DNA of 64,000 nucleotides. Origin: Megalobrama amblycephala (lineage: Eukaryota > Chordata > Actinopteri > Cypriniformes > Xenocyprididae). Of this stretch, positions 1-10,379 are shown in pieces (the stretch's first letter is position 1; every line of letters starts with the position of its first letter). The stretch covers positions 14,621,797 through 14,685,796 of the forward strand of contig NC_063058.1 in assembly GCF_018812025.1 (NCBI RefSeq), given 5' to 3'. The notes under the pieces are model-generated. The model was not told the DNA's origin. It was given only the letters and a program-made list of their open reading frames with translations, and did not search any database. The translations under genes and the position numbers were made by a program.

Positions 1-93
1 TCTATCTATCTATCTATCTATCTATCTGTCTATCTGTCTGTCTGTCTGTCTCTCTCCTATCTATCTATAGGTCTATCTGTCTATCTCTGTCTG

Positions 94-168
<75 letters not shown>

Positions 169-315
169 CCTATCTATCTATAGGTCTATCTGTCTGTCTC
201 TATCTATCTATCTATCTATCTGTCTGTCTGTCTGTCTGTCTATCTCCTATCTATCTATAGGTCTATTTGTCTATCTATCTATCTATCTATCTATCTGTCT
301 GTCTGTCTGTTTCTA

Positions 316-358
<43 letters not shown>

Positions 359-503
359 GTCTGTCTGTCTGTCTGTCTCTCTATCTATCTATCTATCGAT
401 CTGTATGTCTATCTAACTGTCTGTCTATCTATATGTCTGTCTGTCAGTCTGTCTGAATTTTTATGTCTGTCTGTCTATCTATCGGTCTGTCTGTCTCTCT
501 GTA
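1..503. repeat. Compound tetranucleotide microsatellite (TCTA)n/(TCTG)n
   Basis: TCTA and TCTG units alternate with interspersed CTCC/TAGG blocks; the block CTCCTATCTATCTATAGG recurs at about 54, 168 and 245. The periodic recurrence suggests a higher-order repeat made by duplication of a mixed unit. It continues beyond the left edge of the window. Confidence 0.97.
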
Positions 504-527
504 TAGTTTGCAAATAGATTTGTATAT

Positions 528-660
528 TTCAAATTCAAATTCAAAATTGCTTTATTGGCATGACTATAAATAATACAATATTGCCAAAGCATATATACAC
601 AAAACAAAAATAAAACCATCTGAATAATAGAAGAAAATATAATGAAATATTATAACACTA
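528..660. repeat. Probable dispersed repeat fragment
   Basis: AT-rich sequence containing the phrase GCTTTATTGGCATGAC followed by CAATATTGCCAAAGC. I recognise this as a wording that recurs in many teleost loci. Boundaries and class cannot be fixed from one copy. Confidence 0.35.
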
Positions 661-895
661 TCAAATATTACAACATAACTTAAACTTAAGTTTTATTTCA
701 AGGTGTTTCCTTTTTTCCGTTTTTCTTTAATTGTTCTGTTGTCAAGAGGATTATATCCACACTTTTCAGAGAATGATAAAAATTCTCATAGACTGCTGTT
801 CAAACTCTTAACGTCACCTATAAATGTTCAGTAGCAAAAAGTTTGCCAAAAGTATTTTGATATTGCCACACTTGAGCACTGAATTCTTATTTTAG

Positions 896-1018
896 AGACG
901 CAGGAGTGGCTGGAAGAATCAGAAGATGATGATGAAGATGAAGATGAGGAGGCAAAGGGAGGTGATGATGAGGAAGACGATGAGGAAGAGGAGGAATCTG
1001 AAGAGGAGAGTGAAGAAG
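896..1018 (+). CDS. klhdc4: Kelch domain-containing protein 4, penultimate coding exon (acidic tail)
   Basis: The exon lies between a TTTTAG acceptor (AG 894-895) and a G|GTATGG donor (GT 1019-1020). It begins in phase 2 and reads TQEWLEESEDDDEDEDEE, then an almost unbroken run of Asp/Glu/Ser/Gly. The QEWLEE segment followed by a long acidic stretch is what I expect just after the kelch repeats of KLHDC4. The last base (G) joins the next exon to make GAT (Asp). The kelch repeats themselves lie upstream, outside the window. The function of KLHDC4 is poorly defined; the acidic region is probably disordered. The opposite strand gives a serine-rich open frame that is only an antisense shadow. The identification is helped by the last exon and by the neighbouring jph3. 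Confidence 0.85.
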
Positions 1019-1608
1019 GTATGGATTTTGCCCCTGTCCTCTTAATTTTGAAGTTCATAAACATTTATGACAGGGAAAAGTAATGATCTGTTTAAACCAT
1101 TCAAAGCCCATCCCTGTGGGCGGACACATACATTTTCCTTTACTGATCAAGGCTGTGTTTTAGGTCAGGTCCTTGAGGTAGACATGTGCAGATGACCAAG
1201 GGTTTAGCTGCCAAGACCCAGGTCAACATCCACTGATCCTCTTTGACAGCCAGAGCTGTGTGTTTTGCTTTGGGGTCCTTCTCGCTTAAATTCATTATTG
1301 TTAGATGCCTGTTTCGCTTGTCAGTTGTAATAACGTCACTGATTGTTAGCTTGTGGCTACCTCATAGTTGAGTAGCATGCTATACAGAGAGACTTTGTTG
1401 CCTCATGATCCTTATGAGGAGTGTTTTGTGTTCAAAGTATCTCCATTTCAGTACTTCAGGTCCCAGATTTTACACTGAACATCAAGTGGCAATACTAAAG
1501 TTGTTTAAGAGAACAAAAAGGAATTTTAGGGATTTTTAGAAAGAACAAAAAGGTATTTAGGGATCACTCTGTACAGGTGTTGACATTTTCTCTGTAATTC
1601 TCTATTAG

Positions 1609-1781
1609 ATGCGGACCATCCGCCAGTAAAGCCTGGAGAAGCACTTGTGGATTATCAAACGCGGACTGAGAAGTACTGGCTGGGTCTCGCCCGAGCAAAC
1701 ATGGGTCCTGATGCCAAAGAGAAGAAAGTACAAAAGGTCGGCCACGCCATGGCCAAGGTGTTCTTTGAGGATCAGGAATGA
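1609..1781 (+). CDS. klhdc4: Kelch domain-containing protein 4, last coding exon with stop
   Basis: The acceptor is TATTAG (AG 1607-1608) and the exon enters in the phase left by the preceding exon. It reads DADHPPVKPGEALVDY, continues through KYWLGLARANMGPDAKEK and ends VGHAMAKVFFEDQE before TGA at 1779-1781. This short C-terminal segment (conserved W, LARANMGPDA, HAMAKVFF) is the conserved tail of vertebrate KLHDC4. The exon is compact with no frame damage, so the gene looks intact here. A TG microsatellite starts a few bases after the stop, in the 3' UTR. An ATTAAA hexamer at 1847-1852 is the nearest candidate polyadenylation signal. Confidence 0.88.
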
Positions 1782-1785
1782 GATT

Positions 1786-1789
<4 letters not shown>

Positions 1790-1826
<37 letters not shown>

Positions 1827-1838
1827 CGTGTGTGTGCA
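1790..1838. repeat. (TG)n microsatellite in the klhdc4 3' UTR
   Basis: TG dinucleotides run almost uninterrupted from about 9 nt after the klhdc4 stop codon, ending in a TGTATGCGTGTGTG variant. Confidence 0.9.
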
Positions 1839-1846
1839 CTAAGATA

Positions 1847-1852
1847 ATTAAA
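1847..1852 (+). terminator. Candidate polyadenylation signal for klhdc4 (ATTAAA)
   Basis: This ATTAAA lies 66 nt past the stop and is followed by a T/GT-rich stretch (GGGTTTGTTTGTG). The position fits a very short 3' UTR. Transcript data would be needed to exclude a more distal site. Confidence 0.35.
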
Positions 1853-2384
1853 GGGTTTGTTTGTGAAAGAGAATGTATATGTGTTATTATATGTGTATGT
1901 GAGAAAGTGCACAAAAAAGAATGAACGGATGTGTGTTTGGGTTTTAAAAGCAGCTAAAGCATGTTCTTCTGACTTTAATGTACAAAAACACGGCCTTTCT
2001 CTTTTTTCAACATTTTGTCCATGTACTTTTTTACAACAAAAAATGAATATCCTTCAAAGTTTCTGAACACATTTGGAAGCCATTTTTAGGTCGTGACCAC
2101 TGCTGTAAATCATACTAAGCAAATATTCATTTTTGATCAATTTTGATCAAAATATTTCATTCATTTTGTCATTTAGCATAGGCAAACAGAATTTTTTAAC
2201 TAATTTTGATGGTTTATTTTTAATATAGAAGCAATTATTAAAGGCAAAATTATAAATTGACTCCCTCAACATGAAGTATGTTTGTTAAAAGTAATCATGC
2301 AAAATAGTAATTTGAACCAGGGATATCATAAAGATTATTTATGATCTTGCTTTCCTGTCCTGTTTTAAATGTTAAAGAGATATT

Positions 2385-3350
2385 TTAACGGTGCCATCGA
2401 ACGTTTTTTTTTTTTTCCAAGATGTAATATAAGTCTAAGGTGTCCCCTGAAGTGTCTGTGAAGTCTCAGCTCAAAATACCCCATAGATTTTTTTAAATTG
2501 ATTTTTTTTTTACTGCCTATTTTGGGGCATAATTAGAAATGCGCCGATTCAGGTTGCGGCCCCTTTAATTGCTCGTGCTCTCCGCCCCCGGAGCTCGCGC
2601 TTGCCTTAAACAGTGCCTAAACAAAGTTTACACAGATAATATAACCCTCAAAATGGATCTTTACAAAGTGTTCGTCATGCATACTGAATGCATGCTTCGG
2701 ATCATGTGAGTATTGTATTTATTTGGATGTTTACATTTGATTCTGAATGAGTTTGAGGCTGTGCTCCGTGGCTAACGGCTAATGCTACACTGTTGGAGAG
2801 ATTTATAAAGAATGAAGTTGTGTTTATAAATTATACAGACTGCAAGTGTTTAAAAATGAAAATAACGACAGTCTTGTCTCCGTGAATACAGTAAGAAACA
2901 ATGGTAACTTTAACCACATTTAACAGTACATTAGCAACTTGTTAACGAAACATTTAGAAAGACAGTTTACAAATATCACTAAAAATATCATGTTATCATG
3001 AAGTTATTATTGCTCCATCTGCCATTTTTTGCTGTTGTTCTTGCTTGCTTACCTAGTCTGTTGATTCAGCTGTGCACATCCAGACGTCCTGCCCTTGTCT
3101 AATGCTTGAACATGGGCTGGCATATGCAAATATTGGGGGCGTACATACTAATGATCCCGACTGTTACGTAACAGTCGGTGTTATGTTGAAATTCGCCTGT
3201 TCGTCGGAGGTCTTTTAAACAAATGAGATTTATATAAGAAGGAGGAAACAATGGAGTTTGAAACTCAGTGTATGTCATTTCCATGTACTGAACTCTTGTT
3301 ATTCAACTATGCCGAGGTAAATTCAATTTTTAATTCTAGGGCACCTTTAA
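2385..3350 (+). mobile_element. TTAA-flanked non-autonomous DNA transposon, about 0.95 kb family, copy A
   Basis: Bounded by TTAA at 2385-2388 and 3347-3350, with short inverted ends (cGGTGCC / GGCACCt). Internal sequence such as GAGTTTGAGGCTGTGCTCCG and the GGCATATGCAAATATTGGGG segment is shared, nearly base for base, with copies at 6740-7692 (same orientation) and 36024-36957 (inverted). No transposase frame is present; short open frames inside it are fragments repeated between copies. TTAA targets are known for piggyBac and Kolobok elements; I cannot assign which. Confidence 0.85.
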
Positions 3351-3699
3351 CACGGTTAAGTGCCATTATTACTGACTAGCAATTACAATTCTGTTTATCA
3401 ACTGTCAAAAAACGGTTATAAAAGTGAATATTTCAAGAACTTTTTTAATTCTTACATATGTGACAATGAACAAATTGAGTCAAAGAGATATTAACGTCTA
3501 CTAAAGGAAAGCTTAGTGAATGTTACTCTCTTTGAACAACTTTTATTTACACTTTTTACCCCTTATCATCAGTAGATTGACTAGAAAACCTTTTTTTTTT
3601 TTTTTTTTTTATTGTAATAGTTAATTCCTGCCATTAAGCAGGATGCTCTAAACACATCTAATAGGAATGAAAAAAAGCTAAATAAATCAACTGTCTTAA
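3351..3699. other. Intergenic sequence, no gene seen
   Basis: AT-rich spacer between two repeats with a poly-T run near 3592-3610. I see no coding potential or structured RNA here. Confidence 0.5.
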
Positions 3700-3996
3700 G
3701 GATAAAAGCAGTGTTGTTATTAATATACTACTATAATATGTATTAATATTTTTTAAATGTTCTTTTACTTTATATTTTAAGTTTTTGTTTTAATTTTAAC
3801 GTTTTAGTAATTTTATGTGCTTTTTCATTTTTATTAGTTTTTTCTGTTTAGCTTTATTTTAGTTTAGTTTTAATAATTTTAGTGCTTCAACTTATTTTAT
3901 TTAGTTGAAGGTTTTTTATTTAAGTATCTAATATTTGTAGTTTATTTTATGTCGGCTTTATTTGAACAGTTTTAGTTAACAAAAACAACAGTAGAC
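3700..3996 (-). repeat. AACTAAAA-type AT-rich MITE, degraded copy
   Basis: On the - strand this reads as repeated AACTAAAACTAAAAT-like words starting from GTTAACTAAAAC (right end TTTTAGTTAAC near 3970). The same family occurs at 24236-24574, 32433-32702 and 37385-37665. The terminal GTTAACTAAAA / AAAATAACACTG wording is clearest in the copy at 24236. Confidence 0.6.
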
Positions 3997-4899
3997 AAAT
4001 GTTTTTGTATTTAAAGAAAACAATGCAAAATACTCTTTTGCAGCCAGTAAAACGATAGGATGGGGTGGCAAAAAGCAAATTTTATAAACGTGAGAGATAA
4101 TAGCTACAAATATCAGAACAGATTTGTTTTGTCAAAGACAGAAACATCTGTGAGATGTTTTCTCAAGACTTTGAGCTGAGGGAAGCTAAAGAGGATGGCC
4201 AAGCGGCAATCACAGTTTCCGAATGAAAGGCGCTTCCCACATTGACCTATTTTTTTGTTGGCTGTGAAGAATGAGCGATGTAGAAAGAGAAGCTAATGAA
4301 TAATAAATGGCGGATAGAGAGATGGATGAGGTTACGATTACGCAGCCAACTGTCTCCTCATCTCCCCTCTTTCTCTCTCCATCTCTCCATCTTTTTTTAA
4401 ATTCTGTATTTCTTTTTTAAAAAGACAGAGTTTATAAATAACTAAAAAGTCACCATTTTTAAAGCTCTGCTCTGACGTCCTGAACATAAACCTGCTGTCG
4501 TCAGAGACGCGTCAGAAGAGTGTGTGTGAGAGAGAAAGACATTTAAATACGGAGAAACGGGGACAGAATTGCTAGTTCTTTAAGATTTACTAAGATGTTT
4601 GTAGGTCACATTACTTAATTAATTCCATTTATTTACCTAGTGGCTGTCCTTTTAACCTCATTAGTCTGCTGAACCAATCAGAAAGAGAGTTTGATAAAAG
4701 ATAATGAATCATAATTGAGGCTTGACTAATTCGATAGCTTGGGGACACTTTTCCTCACATTATCTAATTTGTTTGGACACAGTTTGAAAAGGCTTGTAAA
4801 TGGAGCCATTTAATGATCTTTTTCTTACCGAAGGTGTAACAATGTATCTTAGAAAGCATCCGCGTGGTACAATCTCGCAAAATATTCCTGTCTTTTGAT
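3997..4899. other. Intergenic sequence, no gene seen
   Basis: Moderately complex sequence with a TC-rich patch at 4365-4385. No recognisable exon, RNA gene or transposon boundary. Its lack of repeat similarity could mean old unique DNA or conserved regulatory DNA; the sequence alone cannot decide. Confidence 0.4.
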
Positions 4900-5040
4900 T
4901 TTGTTTTAAAGACAAATATTTCCATTTCAGATAAATGCTGTTAAACTTTATATACATTAAAACAAATCATGCTTTCCACAAAAATATTAAGCAGCACAAC
5001 TGTTTTCTGCATTTATAGTAATAAGAAATGTTTCACACTA
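4900..5040. repeat. Fragment of the dispersed repeat also seen at 26725-28385
   Basis: Contains TTTCCACAAAAATATTAAGC followed by AGCACAACTGTTTT and AATAAGAAATGTTTC, the same word order as the better copy interrupted at 26725-28385. Degraded at both ends. Confidence 0.55.
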
Positions 5041-5747
5041 ATGACAGTCTCTTTAATATATTTGAGAATAATGGCATAACTAAAGCGTGTGGACACGTTA
5101 CGATAATGAGAATTAAAAAATGGAAGCCTGATTGTCATGAAAATGTTACATTTAAAAAAATCTTAATGACCCTAATAATTGGCTTAATTTTTTTTAATGC
5201 AAAACATCTAGTTTCTCTCTTTGATTTTGAGATTTGCCAATATGCTGTAATCTTCATATAGTCATCTTTCTTTCTTTCTTTCTCTCGCTCTCTCTCTCCT
5301 TCTTGACTTCCGTCTTACCAATAGATTTAAAGAAATCACCCATAATCCTCTTCTAGTGCTGGGACAAGGCTGAACTCTACACAGTGATTCTGTTACAGTA
5401 ATCTCAGATGAAATTGGCTTAACTTCCTAGCAGACGTCCACCGAGCAGACAGGCAGCCATTCAGACGCACAGTAATAGTGGAGGAGAGACAGAGGCAGCC
5501 ATGTAAAAATGCCACCAATGCCCAGTAGGGTCAAAATAACTAACTAACCCATACTTGCACCCATGATGAAATTTCATTATGCTCATCATATGGTTTATTG
5601 GTATCGTGTAGTGTTAAGGCCCGTTCACACCAAGAATAATAACTATAACCATAACTGTATTAGTCTCCACACCAACGCACAATATTGTTTTGTTTATTAT
5701 AAGCAGGCTGCACTTATGTCGTCTGCCGCTTTAAATGCTCAAGCTCA

Positions 5748-5997
5748 TTAAAGGATTAGTTCACTTTCAAATAAAATTTTCCTGATAATTTAGTCACCCC
5801 CATGTCATCCAAGATGTTCATGTCTTTCTTTCTTGAGTCGAAAAGAAATTAAGGTTTTTGATGAAAACATTCCAGGATTATTCTCCATATAGTTGATTTC
5901 AATGGCCTACAAACGGTTGAAGATCAAAATTACAGTTTCACTGCAGCTTCAAATGGCTTTAAATGATCCCAGATGAGGAATAAGGGTCTTATCTAGT

Positions 5998-6029
<32 letters not shown>

Positions 6030-6573
6030 CCTTTTATGCTTTATAAACACAAATGAACACCTTGTATGTGCTTCCTCCAAAACCGCACTTTCGTATTCTT
6101 CAAAAAGCTTACGCTGAATGTCCTATGCGTTCCCTATTCTACTTTCGGAAAAAATGGAACTGGCGCTGCGTTCGTTCCGTAAGTAGAATAGGGAAGGCGT
6201 AGGACATACAGCGTAAGCATTTTGAAGAATACGGAAAGCGGAAGCACGTGCAAGGCGATAATTTGTGTTTATAAAGCATATGCAGTTATATTTTTTTTTC
6301 GAAAATGACAGATCGTTTCGCTAGATAAGACCCTTATTCCTCGTCTGGTATCATTTAAAGCCCTTTGAAGCTGCACTGAAACTGTAATTTTGACCTTCAA
6401 CCGTTTGGTGCCCATTGAAGTCCATTATAAGGAGAATAATCCTGGAATGTTGCCATCAAAAACCTTCATTTCTTTTCGACTGAAGAAAGAAAGACATGAA
6501 CATCTTTCTTGGATGACATGGGGGTGAGTAAATTATCAGGAAATTTTTATTTGAAAGTGACCTAATCCTTTAA
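5748..6573. mobile_element. TTAA-flanked long-inverted-repeat MITE, 'ATTAGTTCACTTTCAAAT' subfamily
   Basis: TTAA at 5748-5751 and 6570-6573 flanks inverted ends AAGGATTAGTTCACTTTC and its complement. The arms (CCCATGTCATCCAAGATG ... CTTGGATGACATGGGGGTG) make most of the element a fold-back. A 28-bp poly-A run lies at about 5998-6025. It is inserted in the 5616-7735 host element. Confidence 0.88.
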
Positions 6574-6739
6574 AGCAGGATGGATTCTGATTGGCTGTCA
6601 ATGTTTTTATCATTCATCAGCTGGAAAAAGGTGTCATCAAAGTGATTCCAACGATATTGACGACCACAGTGGAGCCGTGATCGTTAAAGTTGTGGTGTGA
6701 ACTCTGCTATTCTTTTGCATTTAAAATTAAAATTGATTT

Positions 6740-7692
6740 TTAAAGGTGCCTAAGAACATGTTTTCAAAAGATGTAATATAAGTCTTAAGTGTCCCCTGAA
6801 TGTGTCTGTAAAGTTTCAGCTCAAAATACCCCATAGTTTTTTTTTTTATATTAATTTTTTTAACTGCCTATCATTATAAATGCGCCGATTCAGGGTACGC
6901 GGCCCCTTTAAATCTCGTGCTCCACGCCCAAAGAGCTCGCGTTTGCCTTAAACACCATAAACAAAGTTCACACTGCTAATATAACCATCAAAATGGATCT
7001 TTACAAAGTGTTCATCACGCAACATGTCTAATCGCGTAAGTATAATATTTATTTGGATTTTTACATTTGATTCTGAATGAGTTTGAGGCTGTGCTCCGTG
7101 GCTAACGGCTAATGCTACACTGTTGGAGAGATTTGTAGAGAATGAAGTTGTGTTTATGCATTATACAGACTGCAACTGTTTAAAAATGAAAATAGCGACG
7201 GCTCTTGTCTCCATGAATACAGTAAGAAACGATGGTAACTTTAACCATATTTAACAGTACATTAGCAACATGCTAACGAAACATTTAGAAAGACAATTTA
7301 CAAACATCACTAAAAATATCATATATCAATGATCATGTCAGTTATTATTGCTCCATCTGCCATTTTTCGCTATTGTTCTTGCTTGCTTACCTAGTCTGAT
7401 GATTCAGCTGTGCACATCTAGACGTTAATACTGGCTGCCCTTGGCTAATGCCTTGAACATGAGCTGGCATATGCAAATATTGGGGGCGTACATATTAATG
7501 ATCCCGACTGTTACGTAACAGTCGGTGTTATGTTGAGATTCGCCTGTTCCTCGGAGGTGTTTTAAACAAATGAGATTTATATAAGAAGGAGGAAACAATG
7601 GAGTTTGAGACTCACTGTATTTCATTTACATGTACTGAACTCTTGTTATTTAACTATGCCGAGGTTCAATTTTTGAATCAGGGCACCTTTAA
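6740..7692 (+). mobile_element. TTAA-flanked about 0.95 kb non-autonomous element, copy B
   Basis: TTAA at 6740-6743 and 7689-7692 with ends AGGTGCC / GGCACCT. Nearly identical in content and orientation to copy A (2385-3350), so the pair lies 4.4 kb apart in direct orientation. Nested in the 5616-7735 composite. Confidence 0.87.
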
Positions 7693-7756
7693 AACAATAT
7701 CTTTCTCGTTATAGTTATTGGTGTGAACGGGCCTTTGTTCATGTACACGGCTAGCT

Positions 7757-8045
7757 TTAAAGAAATAGTTCATGTAAAAAAAAAATAATAAAAAAGTGGC
7801 TTAAATTGTAGTTACTTGTAGCAAATGAGGTTATAAATACTGTTATGGTACACTTTTTTTTGTCTTTTTTGTAGCTTGACAGACCCAGTCCCATCCCCTT
7901 TCATTATATGGAAAAGAGCAGTCAGAGCAGTCATCAAAATATCTTCTTTTATGTTGCACAGAAGAAAGAAAGTCATACAGGTTTAGAACAACATGAAGGT
8001 GAGTAAATTAAAAAAAAATCCTTTTCATGTAAACTATTCCTTTAA
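7757..8045. mobile_element. Short TTAA MITE
   Basis: TTAA at 7757-7760 and 8042-8045 with ends AGAAATAGTTCATGT and its near-inverse CATGTAAACTATTCCT. The GGTGAGTAAAT word near the right end ties it to the larger family found throughout the window. Confidence 0.7.
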
Positions 8046-9019
8046 AGTCCCCCCGTAGTCAATAAATTAATCCTTTAAAACTCCTCTTTGATCACCAAAA
8101 TTATTTTTTTTCCTTTGAAAATTCTTTATGCCTTAAAATAGCTTGAATGTAACTCTAGACCCTTGCCTCATTTAGTATACGTGGATCTATGAATATGCAA
8201 ATTAGCCCCGTCTCCACTCGCTCAAACCACTTCAGAGGTCCACTCGTTGACGTGATTGGTTACATGGTAGTTTGTGACATCAAAAACCCCCGAAATGTCT
8301 TTTTTTCACTGCAGTTTTAAGGAGAAAATACTCAGCGATGGTGTTGACATATGAATTTGCACATGGTTTGTCTTAAAGCATATTTAAAACACCACATAGA
8401 CATAAAACAACATTAAAAACTTGATTTTCACCACAGGGGGACTGTAAGATCAAAATCAAGGTTTTGCTCAGGTGCCTCTGTGGACAGACATGAACCATCT
8501 CGAGTCAGTTATAGAGGTGGATTTTTACGCTTATTTGTAAGCATTCCACCTCCGTGATTCAGTGATGTGAGAATAGGAGAGATGACATGTGGGGTTAGTT
8601 TCTGCAGGAGAGGACAAGGATGAAAGTGAGAGAAAGAGATAAAACAAGGACATAAGAGAGACTTTGAAGATAAAATGAATTGACCTTGTTCCCCTGCAGA
8701 CTGTATTTCATATTGTCAGTGCATTTCAATTTTTTTACTCGCAATCCATCAAGTAGGTTCATTTACATTCATGACAATCTTTATGGAGGACGTCCTGAGA
8801 GATACAAACAGTGCTTTTTTTCAAAATGAGATAATCTTCATAGGTCTGATGTGTCCAGTTAGATAGGCCACATCCCTAATTCTTTGCCACAGCTCTGGCT
8901 TGCCAGAGAACAATTCCATATTAAGGTTAGTATAGTGATGAGACACTCTCACCAGGGAAATCTGTTTTTATTAACAGTCGTCTGCACTGAGAATATTGCA
9001 TCAATTTCACTGCTTAAAA
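8046..9019. other. Intergenic sequence, no gene seen
   Basis: Mixed sequence between two MITEs. No exon with splice signals, tRNA fold or recognisable transposon protein found on either strand. Confidence 0.4.
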
Positions 9020-9802
9020 TTAAAGGGTTAGTTCACCCAAAAATGAAATTTCTGTCATCTATTACTCACCCATAAGACCTTCGTTCATCTTCGGAACATA
9101 AATTAAGATATTTTTGATCCGATGGCTCAGTGAGGCCTCCATTTCCAGCAAGATAATTAACACTTTCAGATGCCCAGAAAGCTACTAAAAACATATTTAA
9201 AACAGTTAATGTGACTACAGTGGTTCAGCCTTAATGTTATGACGTGATGAGAATACTTTTTCTATGCCAAAAAAATGACTTTTCAACAAAATCTAGTGAT
9301 GGGCGATTTTAAAACACTGCTTCGATGCTTTACGAATCTTTTGTTTCGAATCAGTGATTCGGAGCGCCAAAGTCAGGTGATTTCAGTAAACGAGGCTTTG
9401 TTGCGTCATAAGTGTTTCGGAATTTCAATTGTTCACGTGACTTTGGCAGTTTGATACGCGCTCCGAATCAATGATTCTAAACAAAAGATTCGTAAAGCTT
9501 CGAAGCTTCATGAAGCAGTGTTTTGAAATCGCCCATCACTAGATATTGTTGAATAAAGTCGTTATTTTATTTTTTTTGGTGCACAAAAAATTATTCTTGT
9601 CACTTTATAATATTAAGGTTGAACCACTGTAGTCACATGAACTGATTTAAATATTTTAATACATTTCTGGGCATCTGAAAGTGTTAATTCTCTTGCTGGC
9701 AATGCAGGCCTCACTGAGCCATCGGATTTTATCGAAAATATCTTCATGGGTGTGGAACGACACGAGGGAGTAAGTTCATTTTTGGGTGAACTAACCCTTT
9801 AA
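9020..9802. mobile_element. TTAA-flanked long fold-back MITE, 'GTTAGTTCACCCAAAAATGA' subfamily
   Basis: TTAA at 9020-9023 and 9799-9802, ends AAGGGTTAGTTCACCC and inverse. The two halves are inverted copies of each other (GAGGCCTCC / GGCCTCACTGAGCC; centre with ACGAATCTTTTGTTTCGAAT and its complement). Shares internal order with 21306-21942 and 24579-25367. Confidence 0.9.
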
Positions 9803-10379
9803 CCTTGTTGTATTTTACCCCAAAATCAAAAGAAAAAAAACTATAACTATATTTTAAAAGTCAATGAAGGACCATTACTTTAAAATGTCATTTTAAATGA
9901 TATTTTCAAGCAAATTTTCCTCCTCTCATTACCAGTTTTATAGTATTTTTTTTTTTTTTTTTTTACTTTATTACTGTATAAAAAAAAAAATCTGTAATAC
10001 AATTTTTCTATTAAAATCAACATAAAGGTTCTGCAAACAATACAATGATCTATAAATGCTTTAAAATTCAAATATCAGAAAATAAGAAATTATATTTTGT
10101 GTGAAGACAGTGAAGGCTATTTTATGATTTTTATTTTTTATTAATTTTTTTGCATTGTTTTCATGACAGTTAAGCACTTTGCCCCCTAAAATCTCAGTAC
10201 ATCACTGCTTCCAAATGTGTTTTTTCTGTTTTTCTTTCTTTTTTGATTTTGGGGTGAAACAGGACTTTTGTCAAAAACAAGATTTGTCAGCTCCTATTTT
10301 GTGTTTTGGAAATTATTATTATTATTTTGAGTTCCACAATATCATCCCCATCTTTTGTAAATGCATCGCCACTTGACAA
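9803..10379. other. AT-rich intergenic sequence with homopolymer runs
   Basis: Contains T runs at about 9947-9964 and an A run near 9980. No gene seen. It may include the distal end of the jph3 transcript, but no signal places the end here with confidence. Confidence 0.4.

Larger units (their letters stand above)
1..895 (+). other. klhdc4: klhdc4 intron, 3' part
   Basis: This is the intron upstream of the acidic exon. Its first 500 bases are a TCTA/TCTG tetranucleotide array and the next stretch looks like a dispersed repeat. It ends at the AG at 894-895. No coding exon is recognisable in it. The upstream boundary is outside the window. Confidence 0.7.
5616..7735. mobile_element. Composite TIR element (AAGGCCCGTTCACACC ends) hosting two nested insertions
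   Basis: The left end AAGGCCCGTTCACACCAAGA at 5616 is matched by its inverse, ending CGGGCCTT at 7735, with ACTATAAC/GTTATAGT subterminal words. Removing the two TTAA elements at 5748-6573 and 6740-7692 leaves only about 340 bp, so the host is a small non-autonomous element. The target duplication is not clear (TGTT abuts both ends). Confidence 0.8.

Noticed and set aside
828..1064. Serine-rich frame antisense to klhdc4
   Set aside because: Exact shadow of the Asp/Glu-rich klhdc4 exon.
1564..1914. 116-residue - strand frame over the klhdc4 last exon
   Set aside because: Contains poly-His/Thr from the (TG)n tract and antisense of the known exon.
3099..3284. Recurrent 61-66 residue frames at 3.1, 7.4 and 36.1 kb
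   Set aside because: They repeat because the same TTAA element occurs three times; no transposase domain.
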